A DNA stretch of 50,879 nucleotides, from contig JAAMXP010001211.1 of the NCBI GenBank assembly GCA_019693395.1, positions 1,734 to 52,612 of the forward strand, written 5' to 3'. This DNA comes from Ettlia oleoabundans (Eukaryota > Chlorophyta > Chlorophyceae > Chlamydomonadales). Positions 1-10,800 of the stretch are shown piece after piece. How positions within the stretch are numbered: position 1 is the first letter of the stretch; every line of letters begins with the position of its first letter. The position numbers were made by a program, and so were the translations under genes. Under the pieces are notes generated by a model. The model did not search any database. It was not told where the DNA came from and saw only the letters and a program-made list of their open reading frames with translations.

Positions 1-3000
1 CCCACCCACCCACCGCGTGTTTGTGATGCCCAGCTGCTTGGCGCCTGTGTCTGGATCTGTGGTCAGCCCCCACTCCCAGAACTTGATGTCGTGGTCCGCG
101 CTGCCGCTCACAAACCCGCTAGAGTCGGGCAGGGCAGCCAGAGACCACACAGCCCCCGTATGTGCGCTGCAGTCAAAGCGGTACACAGAAGCCATGCAGG
201 GGCATGTGAAACAGTGCAGGCCAAGCGTCAGGTCTGCTTGTAAACCAGGTAATGCCACTGTGGTGCCGCACCTGATCACTGCTGAGCGGGATGATGTGGC
301 GATATCAAATATCTCGATTGTGCCCTCCTTAGTGCCCACCACCGCGTGGCGGTTGCCGGGAGCAAACAGAGCGCTTAGCCCATAGCCGCTCTCCATTGTG
401 CGCAGGCAGGCGCCAGACCGTGGGTTCCACACCTGCAGCAACAGAGGAGGGACGCAATGCGAACCAGCTTTTGAGGTGGTGGTGGGGGGGTGGGGGGGGG
501 GGCACCAGCTGGTGGTGGCAGTTATGGTGCTATTTGACCCCCCAATAGTCACCACAACCCACCTTCACACAGCCTGTCACAGTCATCAACAACCACCCAC
601 CTTGACAGAATTGCTGGAGGCAGAGAGCACCATAGAGTCATCGCTGGAAAGTGCCACAGCCCGCACATCGGAGCGGTGGCCCGGTAGCTCTATGGTCTGA
701 CCCTTCTCAGCAGTCCCGCTGGCACCAGTAGCGACGGCACCTTCTGCCTCCTCCCCTCCCTTAAACACATCCCAAACCTCAAGGGAGTTATTGGTGAGGG
801 CCAGCACAAGAGAGGCAACGTGGCCGCCGGCACCCGCACGGCGCCCTGCGCCCACGCCCGCTGCCGGCACCACAGCAAACGAGCGCGCCTTGTGCTTGGA
901 GCGGATGGCGGCAACCAGCTGCAGCTCATCACCAGCAACCAGGCGGTCTGGCTCATCCTGCAAACACGTGCGTCAGGGGAGGCAGGGCATTTCTCGTAGG
1001 TTCGGGAAACTGAGAGCAATCACGATGTCGAGGCACGGCAGGCAGCTGTGAAGCTGGAAAGACTAGACTCTAGCGGTGGAAGCAGATCCATGCAAGAAGC
1101 AGCAGGAACAGAGCGGCATCGGCGCTTGGAAGGAGAAGGGGGAGTCATGAGGTTAGGAATGGTGGTGTGCGCAGTGCTTATGTCAGTGTGCAGGGATGTT
1201 CTGCCAGCTGGTATGAATCAAGCACTGTCTGTGAGTGGTGCCACACATAAGCACAGCATCAGAAGACCCGCAGTTGATCTTCTCACACATTGCTCGTTCC
1301 CACAAATGGTTGCACTGCAGGCACCAAACAAAGCTGCCCCGCACCTCGGCCCCTGCACCCTCTTCAGCTGCCTCCCCCGCTGCCGCTGTCGCTGCCCGCT
1401 TTTCCGCCTTCTCCCGCCTGCGCCGCCGCCGCCGCTTCATCTTTTTCAATGCCTCTGCCTCTGAGCGCACGTGGTACACCTCAGTCACCTTCCCCGCGCT
1501 CTGGCAGGTCAGCAGTACACCGCCCTTGGCCCCAGGCACCGAAGCATACCGCAAAGTTTCAACCCGGTCCCCTGCCTGCCGTCGCACGCTACCCATGGGC
1601 ATCAAAAAGTCGGAGCTAGCGGAAGCACCGCCGCCCTGCTGCCGCTGCTGCTGCTGCTCCGTGCCCGCTGCCTGGTCAGGCAAGCCGCCGCGTGCCGCAT
1701 CTGCCGCTGCCACGTCAGCACCGTCTCCCATGTTAATGTGATAGATGCGCAGCTCGGAATCTGAGGAGCCGGTAGCCAGCCGAGATTCTGAGGGGTCCAC
1801 GTCAAGGGACCACACCTCGCCCCTGCAGCTAGGAAGAAGGTTAAGATGAGCCAGCACAGTCACGGGTGAAGGGGGCAGCCCTTGCCCAAGTATATTCATG
1901 CACGAGACGGAGAAGCAAGCAACAGGTTGGCTGCGAGGAAATGAGCGACCGTTGACTGTTGCCTGTTTGAAAGCATGCACGGGCAAGGGCAAGCACAGAC
2001 AGCGTGCATGCCGGCTTTGTCATAGCAGGCACAGTGCGGAACCTCTCTCAAACCCCAAATCCGACCTCTTGCTGGGGCTGGGCCTGGCCCTGTACGCACC
2101 TGTGCCCCACCACCGTCTGGCAGCAGTGCTGCGTGGTCAGGTCCCACACCTTGACCTGCTCGTCCTTGCTGCAGCTTACCAACCGCCGCACACCACGCTC
2201 CACAAACACCAAGTCTGTCACCTGCAAATGAAGATGGAAGTCGTAATGACGACGTCTCCAAGGGGCAAGCAGCTAGATCAGCATAGGGAGTGCAAGGCAT
2301 GCAGGTTGATGATGAGCAAGCGCTGAAGGTGTGCATCTAGCTTTTCGGCGCACAGAGCAACGTTGCAATAGCAGCAGGCCTTGCTCCTGCTACCGGTGCA
2401 GCGCAGCTGCCGCTGCTACTACCACATAATACTGCTGCTGCTCAGGTCACCTACAAGTCAGACACAGACACACCTGTCCCCTGTGTCCACGGAGTCGATA
2501 GAGGCCTGCCTCTCCCGCCACGTCCCACACCACCACGTCTGTGTCCTTGGACCCTGAGGCCAGCAGCGCCCCATTGCGGCTGAACCGCAGAGCCGAAACC
2601 TCCTTGCGGTGCCCGCTGAAGGTGGCAATGCACTCCCCACTGTCCAGGTCCCATAGCCGCACCTGCTGGACGTGAAATGGAGAGGAATGAGGGGCGGGAA
2701 GGTGAAGTTGCACTTTGTTGGGATGATTGAGCACGCGGACTCTCCGCTGCTTGGACCAACAGCACTAAGGCTTTCAGGCATGGGTTGAGGTGTACGCTAT
2801 AACGGCAGCCTGCAGGCTGCAGCCCAGGTCCTCCAACTGAAGGACAGCAGGTGATCTGACCCAGACTTTCAGGCAAGAATAAGCTGCGGGTGCCTAGCAG
2901 CAGTGACACACACCGTGCCGTCGGCGTGGCCCACTGCCACCTGGTTGGCAGATGGGGAGGCTGCTATCTGCGTCACCTCCCCCGCCACTTTGCCGGACTG

Positions 3001-3314
3001 GGACATGGGTGGTGTGAGCGACTTGACCTGCAAGACAACGTTTGTCAGAGTGTTTTGGCTAGTCGCAGTCGTATCCGTTGCAGGCAAGCGTGGGCAGGCA
3101 GCATGATTACCAGAAAAATCGGAGGCCACTCGCAAAATCGTAATTGAGGTGCTTGACTCACCAGCACAGCCTGCTTCACATTCCACACCGACACATTCTC
3201 CAGGGAGGCGGTGAGTAAGTGCCTGCCGCTACGATCGTAGCAAACGTTGCAACCTGGGCTGTTGATGACGCCCCAGGAGCCCGTGAGCTCGTAACGCAGA
3301 TAAGCTTTCACCAT
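1..3314 (-). CDS. UTP12: WDR3/UTP12 WD40-repeat U3 snoRNP protein (C-terminus beyond left edge)
   Basis: WDR3 (yeast Utp12/Dip2) is a tandem WD40 protein of the UTP-B subcomplex of the nucleolar small-subunit processome and acts in 18S pre-rRNA processing. Exons on the minus strand: 3162-3314, 2914-3027, 2474-2662, 2100-2221, 1345-1822, 601-957, 272-432 and 14-166. All join in frame, giving about 575 residues before a GTGGGT donor at the left edge. The start MVKAYLRY is the family start. Visible WD blades include VRLWDLDSGECIATFSGH, VVVWDV, GEVWSLDV and GSADHDIKFWE; LPGHRSDVRAVALSSDD is a WDR3 hallmark. Exon 5 carries a Gln/Gly-rich stretch and a basic segment (KKMKRRRRRRREKAEKR), which WDR3 proteins also have at this point. 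The gene is head to head with the kinase at 4840. Family assignment is firm; the C-terminal third is outside the window. Confidence 0.95.
482..502. repeat. G-run in WDR3 intron 6
   Basis: A run of G broken by a single T lies in the intron between WDR3 exons 601-957 and 272-432. On the coding (minus) strand it is a C-rich tract upstream of the acceptor at 432. No other function is visible. Confidence 0.7.
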
Positions 3315-4839
3315 CTAGCAAACTGCTCCGGTTTTCCCACGCTGTGTGCGACACAAAACAAGAAATTCAGGTGTGAGGGTGCAGGGCAAGCCAAGTGGCA
3401 GCCGCGGCGGCGGCGGCACGCAGGGCATGCGGCAAGCGCGCAAGCTCAGTCCGGGTGTAATGGGGCCACACCTGACTATAACTTGTCGGTGCACCCCCGC
3501 CTCTCTTCCACCTGTGCTCAGCAGAAAGGTGAGCACTTCAATGCAAGCATGGCCGCCGCTGCCGTGTGCTATAGTTTCGCTACGCGCCAGGCAATATGTC
3601 TAGCTGCAGAACGCGCAGCATGCATTGAGTATCGCGGGCGAGTGCTGGCACAGCAGGCCCAGCATCGCGCAGCACGTTGACAGCAGTCGAGCTGGGTGAC
3701 GGCTAAATACTTTGTTTCAGGACATGAACCTGAAATCACAGTAGTGAAACATTTAGTTAACTTCGTCAGGTTGTGAACCCTGGTGCACCGTTGGTCTATT
3801 TTTTGAGACTCAAACACATGCAGGCTGGTGAGAAATGAGTGTTGCTGACGTCAGCTCCCTACGATTCACAGGCTGACCAAAGCTCACTGACGAATGCTGA
3901 GGCTATAGTCACGGTCAGCGGATAAGGTCAAACTCTCGGATACCTGCCTCAAGTACACCAGCGCATGCCCCAGTGTTGGGCACAAGCGGACGGCCGGGGC
4001 AACCAACAGTATCTGAGTGGCTCTCGCTCTCATATGGCATCTTGATCTGGTGAGTTTTGCAAACTGATAACCGTGTCACTTTCTGCCTCTGCATTCAGAC
4101 TACGCTTAAGCAGTGCATGCGTGCGTCATGCGTTTTTGGCTCGCAATGCTTCAAGTACAAGTCTACGCTATTATATCTTGCTCTGAAACCAAGGAACATT
4201 GTTTAGTATCCTCATGAAAACACGCTGCGTGCCATTCTGCAAGCAGCGCATCAAGCTGGCGGTGTGGCACGCTGGTGCTGATGCTGCCAATTATTAGCCA
4301 GCTCTGGCATGGGAGCACACGACCATGCAACCGCATGGGAATGGGATGGCATACCAGTTGAAGCAGACGAAATACTTGCACGTCAGGAGGTTCAGGGCAA
4401 CAACAAGCAGTGTCCTGCATGGATGTAACTTCCAGCAGGAGCCCAGCAGTGGCGGGCCCGGGCCTGCCTAAAATCGGTGGTCAGCGCCACCCAAGATGTT
4501 GGAGCTACCCCCTTGTTTAAGGCATGCACCTTGAGCGTTGATCGCCGGCACAGCTCTTGCTCGACAATAGTAGCCGAGCAACTGACATCAAGCGCGCAAG
4601 TCAGCTGTTTCAAGCAAGGAAGCCGAGAGGGCAGGGGTTTGCAGGGTAGCGCGCAGCCCTGAAACTGGCCTGCCGGTCTGATGAACTTGATATGAGTTTA
4701 ACGCGCGCACACACGGGGGTTTCTGGGTGTACTGTACCGCAGACCCGGCTTGCCGACTCTGACTCCGGCTCAGGCAGCCAGCTTCGAACCTGCCTGGATG
4801 AAACTGATCCCTTCAATTTAGGATCAGCTTAGCAGACTC
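3315..4839. other. 1.5-kb intergenic region between divergent WDR3 and SnRK2 genes
   Basis: This region separates the start codons of WDR3 (minus) and the SnRK2 kinase (plus), so it should hold both promoters and 5' UTRs. It is less GC-rich than the genes around it. Open frames here are short, have no recognisable motif and do not chain across splice sites. I saw no convincing tRNA, repeat or transposon. It is the longest stretch without a gene in the window. Confidence 0.6.
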
Positions 4840-7317
4840 ATGGCTAGTAGACAGCCCGACTTCGGTGACAAGTATGAGCAGGTGCGTGGCTTTCTGCTCG
4901 TTGGCTTGCAGCTCAGAAGCGGTGGCAGCACGGGAAGCTCCGCCGCGTCGCTGCTCAGACCGGGTTGGGTGCCGAGGCGGGTGGCGGCAGGTGTCTGGCC
5001 CCGCACTGCCCTCCGCCGCAGCAGTCACGCAACTCATAGGGACCTTCGCAACATTGTCATTGCACTTGGCCCTAGGCAGACATGGTTATGTAGGCAAATT
5101 GTGCAACGTGCGTTTATGATTGGTCCATGGGCCGCAGGTCAAGTCGTTGGGGCGTGGGTGCTACGGCGAGGCAATGTTGATGCGGGAAAAGGCGACGGGC
5201 CAGCTGGTGGCAATCAAGTACATAGAGAAGCGTAAGGTGCAACCCTCACATTGAAAACTGATGACGTCACTTTTTGTGTGGCCCTGCTGCCATGCATGTG
5301 CTGTTGCTGGCTGCCGAACAGGCCTTGTTTGCGCTCCCGTTGGAACCGCCGAGGGCGTGCACCCCTTTGGCCCATGCCACATGCAGGTGGACGAGTATGT
5401 GCAAAAGGAAATCAGAAATCATGTGCAGCTCACTGGGCACCCTAACATCATCCAGTTCAAAGAGGTGGGCAAAGGATGGCAGGGATACTTGTTTTGGGAG
5501 GGTGTGGTTGAGAAGACCATGCTCCTGATGCTCCTCAGCAATGGGTTCCCGCCGTGTGGAGGAATCCCTCCTCTGCCTTTGTAGCTTTGCTCGCACGCTC
5601 ACCTAGCCCGTACCATGCTGTGTATACTGGACACTCCGCTTCACTTCCCTGTGCTGGTATGTGCAGGCCTTCCTGACTGCCACCCACTTGGGCATCGCAA
5701 TGGAGTATGCAGACGGCGGCGATCTATTCGACCGCGTGGTCAGCCGGCGCCGGCTGCCAGAAGATGAGGCGCGCTATTTCTTCTGGCAGCTCATACAGGG
5801 GCTCGCCTGGTGCCACAGTCAGGTGCGGTACATGTGTGTATTGTGCACCCGTGTGCGTGTGGCTTGTGTCCAAGGAAATGTTGGTTGCCAGTCAGGCCCT
5901 GTCCGTCTGGCGTTGGCTTGACTAAGTTTACCTGGGTGGGAGTTGTGCAAATCGTTGGCAAGATCGCAAGTAGATGGTTCGTGGCAGTGTGGTTGGTATG
6001 GCCACCATGCAGGGCGTGTGCCACCGCGATCTGAAGCTTGACAACATCCTACTTGCGGGCGATCCCTCAGCGCCGCAGCTGAAACTTTGCGACTTTGGCT
6101 TCTCAAAGGTAAGACCCCGGCCAGCGTCTACAATGTGCCAGTGCACAACAGAGCCTGCCTTGCCTTGTGTGTTCGTTGTTGTGACTGAGAAGCAAGTTTC
6201 CAGTTGCTAGGCTCTACATGTTTCTCTGTTAGTGCAGTCCCAGCAGCAAGACTCCATCCCCAACACCCTGCTGGGCACACCAGCTTACCTGGCGCCAGAG
6301 GTGCTGAAGGAGGGCGGGGAGAATCAGCAGGTGAGTAGAAGGTTGGAAACCTGTCCGCGGCTTACCAGCCAGGTCAGCGAGGTGCTACGCGCAGACCCAG
6401 TGCGAAAGGTAAACGCCCCTGGCCCTGATATGTCAATCAACAGTTCTGCTGGTACGCCCTCGTTCAAATCACCAGTTTCCTGTCGCCTGCCCGCAGTACA
6501 ACGGCGAGCTGGCGGATGTGTGGAGCTGCGGGGTGGCGCTGTACGTGATGCTGGTGGGGGCCTACCCCTTTCAGGACCCAATGGACCCCGGCAACCACCT
6601 CAAGACCTACAGGGTGCGTGATAAACACAGCTGATAGAGCCGACCAGAATAAGAGCTGGCACCCTGCACAGTCGCCCCATGCTGTCTTGCCTGGTGGGCT
6701 GCTGCCAAGGTTCCCGCTGCATCTGCTCTGGGGCCGCTCATGGCTCATTGTTCCAACGATGGACCTTCCTGCTCCTCCTGCCATCCATGCAGCGCATATT
6801 CTCCGTGCAATATGAAATGCCTGCCGACGTTCCGGTGTCAGCAGCATGCGTAGACATGATCGGCCGCATCTTGGTGCGCGACCCCGCTCAGCGCATCACC
6901 CTGCAGCAGATACAGCAGCATCCCTGGTACGTGGCGCACCAGGGCATGGCGGTGCCGCCGCAGCAGCAGCGGCCAACGCAGACGGATGAGGAAATTTTGA
7001 AGCTCACGTCCCTGGCGGCACAGATGAGCACGGGTGCGTCCCCTAGTCACCTGCTGCGCATGCCCTGCCGTGCTTGGGCCTGGGGAACATTGCTGGGGAA
7101 GGTTGCCACGGCAATGCGTGTGGTGCAGGCGGTGTGCATGCTTCCCTGCTGCATACTGGCTGGCCAGCCTCATGCACCGGCGCGCGTAAGTCATGTAGTC
7201 AGGCCTCCAAAGTATGTTGACCCTCGTCGCCGAGCCTTGCTTGCAGGGGAGCCGGGGTACTGGAATGAGGAGGACTGCTTGACCTTTGAGGGGCAGGACA
7301 GCCTGATGCCTGAGTGA
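4840..7317 (+). CDS. SNRK2: SnRK2-type serine/threonine protein kinase
   Basis: SnRK2 kinases are plant-lineage Ser/Thr kinases of the osmotic, sulfur and abscisic-acid response pathways. Exons: 4840-4881, 5138-5236, 5387-5464, 5667-5822, 6013-6108, 6238-6330, 6497-6613, 6793-7033, 7247-7317; in frame, 330 residues (typical SnRK2 330-360). The glycine loop is LGRGCYGEA (residues 18-26), the catalytic lysine is in VAIKYIEK (K41), the catalytic loop is CHRDLKLDN (D131), the metal-binding motif is CDFGFSK (D153) and the activation segment ends [31 protein letters not shown] and [15 protein letters not shown] are close to plant SnRK2 sequence. After the kinase core comes [16 protein letters not shown], the position of SnRK2 domain I, then a short acidic end. 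There is no long Asp/Glu patch like the ABA box of subclass III. Four of eight donors are GTGCG. The catalytic site looks intact. Confidence 0.94.
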
Positions 7318-7433
7318 GCAGCAGCCGTGTGCCAGGCTGGAGGAGTGGTGAAGCCTGTTCATGTCACCACAGTGCCTGTTGATGTGTCTTTCTTGCTTTC
7401 AACTGCTCTTTGCTGGTTCCTCTGTTTGCTGAT

Positions 7434-7438
7434 TGTAA
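7434..7438 (+). terminator. TGTAA poly(A) signal of the SnRK2 gene
   Basis: TGTAA lies about 117 bases after the SnRK2 stop codon. Chlorophyte green algae use TGTAA as their main polyadenylation signal. A five-base match is weak alone, but position and strand fit. Confidence 0.55.
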
Positions 7439-7600
7439 TCAGTGCTTTGGACGGTATATTGTGCATTTTGCCCATGCTAGGCTGCTTGCTGCAGTACAGT
7501 ACTCGCTCGCTTTGCAGCACACCATACAACTCCTGCGCTATGTTACATCTGTATCCCTTGTTGACGGCACCATCTCGACTCATATACCATGCATTCATGG

Positions 7601-7605
7601 TTACA
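7601..7605 (-). terminator. TGTAA poly(A) signal of the HRD3 gene
   Basis: TTACA on the plus strand reads TGTAA on the minus strand, about 200 bases after the HRD3 stop. An alternative copy is at 7543-7547. Confidence 0.45.
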
Positions 7606-7803
7606 AAGCCAGATTCACGGATTGCATGTGTGATGCACAAGAGGCAGCAAGTTGAATACGAGAGTTGAACATGGTGCAAGAACAACCAAGGGAACAAGAA
7701 CAGCAGGTCCTTTCAGTCCAATTGAGAGGCTATACAACATTATTGTCCTTTAAGTTAAAAACGACCAGTGGGTGATGCATCTGGAGCTGTCCCCTGATCA
7801 GCA

Positions 7804-10800
7804 TCAATTGCCCGTGGAGCCGGCAGCACTGGAGGCACCCCTCTGACGCAACCCTGATGCAGACAGTGCCGGTCCTGCTGCAAGGTGCGGCCCAGAATCA
7901 GGGACAACCTTTGGGCTGCCAGGCTGGTGTGGCTCTGCTGCTGCAAGTGGCTCTGCCGTTGATGGTGGTTCCTGCGAGGGGGTGGCAGCTGGCGGCGGCG
8001 GTGGCGGAGAGGAGCGCTGCTGGCTGAGCTGCCTCTTGCGCCACAGCACCCAGGTCAGCACACCCGCCATCACTGCTATCAGTAAAGTATCCCACTGCGC
8101 CATGGGCAGGCGGGGTGCACGCCGGTGCAACTGCGCTGCCACCCCACCGCCGCCTGCCCGGGCTGCAACTCCAGCTGCCAGCCGTGTCGTGGCATTGCTG
8201 CCGTGTGTGGGCGGCATCAGGGGCGCCAGGCAATCAGTCAGCAGGCGCAACAGAGGCCCCAGGAGCAGGCGCAAGCGCAGCCACCACAGCGCCAGGAAAG
8301 GTGCCATGGCATAACACTCAAACGGCGCCGTCTGTACTGCCTGGCGATACAGCCGCATTGCCTCGCTGACGTTGCGCTCCACTCCCAGCCCCTGCTCCCG
8401 CAGCCGCCCCATGGTGTACAGCCCCTCAATGCTGCCCGCGGCAGCAGCCTGCTGGTAAAGCTGCACAGCTCGCGTAACGTTGGCACCTGCAGCAAAGGGG
8501 ACACCCAAAGGACTAACCAGGTGGAATCAGAGGCGGGTTTGTAAGCTTGCTCCCTGTGCTGCCGCGCAGTGCACACCCACGCGATGCAGCATGCCAGGTT
8601 GGAGGGGGTGGGCAGAGGGGCAGCGCAAACACCCGTTGCCCCTCCACAACGGCATTTGATACAGAGACATTATACAAACTACAATAGTAATTAGTACAAT
8701 AGTAATTAGACCCCAGCGGCCATGCCTTACCTCCTTCCAGGCCCCACTTGTGCCCCTCCCACAGCACGTGCCCCGCCATCAGCATACCCTCCGTCTGGTT
8801 GTGAGCCGCAGCACGCAGCCACAGAGACAGAGCGAGGCGGTGGCGGTCTGCCCCGGTATAAGCGACACCGCGGTGCAGCAGCCAGGCCAGGTTGAGCCGG
8901 GCCAGGGAGTTGCCCTGCTCCGCCAGCAGCGAGTAACGAACCGCAGCACCCCAGGCGTCGTGTTCTGCAGGCAGCCACCGACAGGGCGGTACGGAAGTTA
9001 TGGCATCCGGAGCAGCAGCAGAGGCCAGCAAGCTAGGCTGCCCGCCAGCCAGACTGTGGCTTGTGGATGCTCAGTGCCTAGGCTGAACAAATATCTCAAC
9101 TGCTGGCCACAAGGCGCTTTACATTGGACGCGTGGGGCACGGGGTGACCTTCCCTCGGCGCAATCTGGCAGCTGCTGGCATGACAGCTCACCTGCAGCAC
9201 GATCTGCCGCTTCCTTGCCGCCTTCCTTCCAGGCCCCTGTCATGCTCAAAAAGTGCCAGAAGGAGTTAAGGGCCAGGTTGTAGTTCCTGGGAATGCCATA
9301 CAGCCCGTCAGCATACACCTGCAGAGCACAGACTGATCGATGGCATACAAATATAACTGCGTAGGGTGGGACTCCAAAAGCTGGCAGGGACTGGTCAGGG
9401 GTGGTGTAGATGGGGCAGGAATGGTGAGCGGCAGTTGGGTGCAGGCCGGCCGCCTGTGCAGCAGCCTTGACACCGGCGGGCAACCCAGCAAGCATAATGT
9501 GCCCTCGAGTCACACGGCTGCTGAGCGCAGGCTGTGCCTCGACACAGGCAGCATGGGCAGCATGCAGAGCCTGCGCACCATGAACAGTTGGTGCGGCGCG
9601 CGCCAGCTGCCCAGCGCTGTTGCGTTGTTGAACAGCTCTATTGCCGTGGTCATGTTGCGCTCCACGCTGTAGGCACCCTGCAGTACGGACAGTTCAAGGC
9701 AAGCGCGAGGGGAAAGGGGCTGGCAAGACTGCGCCTCGCTCACGGCTGCAGCGCAGCCACCCAGTCTAACAGTGGCAACCAGCAAACACTGGCTACTCAA
9801 GTGTGCATCAGCCATCCATCCAGCACCTGGTACATGGTTCCCAGGTTGTAAGCTGCATCGTGGTCCTGCAGCGACGCTGCCTGGAAATAGCGGAATGCCT
9901 CGCTCATGTTGACGGGCACGCCCTGGCCGTGGAAGTACAGCACGCCTGCGGTACATGTGGAGTCGCGGAACAGAGATGGCAGGATATGCACTCCAGGAGA
10001 GTTTTATTAGGATTTGCAACATGAGCGATGCTTCAACAACCCAGGGTGGCAGGCAAGCCCAATGGCAGGCAGTTTGGCAAGGATCAACACTGCTGAGGGT
10101 CATTCCAGCAGTGTTATTGAGTGGCTAGTGGTGGCTCCTCACCCAAACCGTTGGATGCGGCCGGCAGCTTCTTGTCAGCCGCATCCAGGAAGTGCTTGTA
10201 TGCCAGGGTGTAGTTCTGCGCAGTACAGCAAGTATAAGAGCAAGCGACCGGCCACAATGTGAAGGCAGGCAATAGCTGAATCTGCAAGTTGGGACCAGGC
10301 AGCCGGAGCCCCGCATGTTTCTGACACTGAACCACACAACACCGCAGCACACAGTCCGCAGCTATGTTAGCTGGCCCCCATCAGCCACCCCTCCCACCTG
10401 CTCCACATGCATGCCGCGTATGTGCATGAAGCCCATGTTGAACATGGCGTACGGGTCTCCACCTGCTGCAGCTGCCTGGAACTCGCGGTAGGCCGCCGCC
10501 AGGTCGCGCTGCATGCCTTGACCCATCAGCATACGGAAGCCCAGCTGGCGGCGCGCCTCCACATCTCCCCTGCAGTAGTTGAATGGCAGGCAGCACAGGC
10601 ACATGTCCAGCATGGTAGCCAGTGGCAGGCGCAGGGCCGAGTGGCTGTGGTCGGCAGGCAACAGGAGACAACACCGTACAGGGCCAAACAATAAGCCTGG
10701 CAAACGCGCATGGGCAGGCTGGAATAAAACGCCCTGGGCCACTCCACGATTTGCGCCATGGCGCGGGCTTGGGGCAACCAATATCATCTAGGTAAGTGTT

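Larger units (their letters stand above)
7318..7803. other. Convergent 3' region of SnRK2 and HRD3
   Basis: The two neighbours end toward each other here, so this should be their 3' UTRs. Each strand has a TGTAA-type signal (7434 on plus, 7601 on minus). A further minus-strand copy is at 7543-7547. I see no gene. Confidence 0.7.

Noticed and set aside
4741..4815. Minus-strand GGTTCGAA-like sequence resembling a tRNA T-loop
   Set aside because: The flanking bases do not form a T stem, and no D arm, anticodon arm or acceptor stem could be drawn.
4840..7317. Idea that the SnRK2 kinase and PPKL phosphatase form a signalling cluster
   Set aside because: They lie about 23 kb apart with unrelated genes between them and nothing in the sequence links them.
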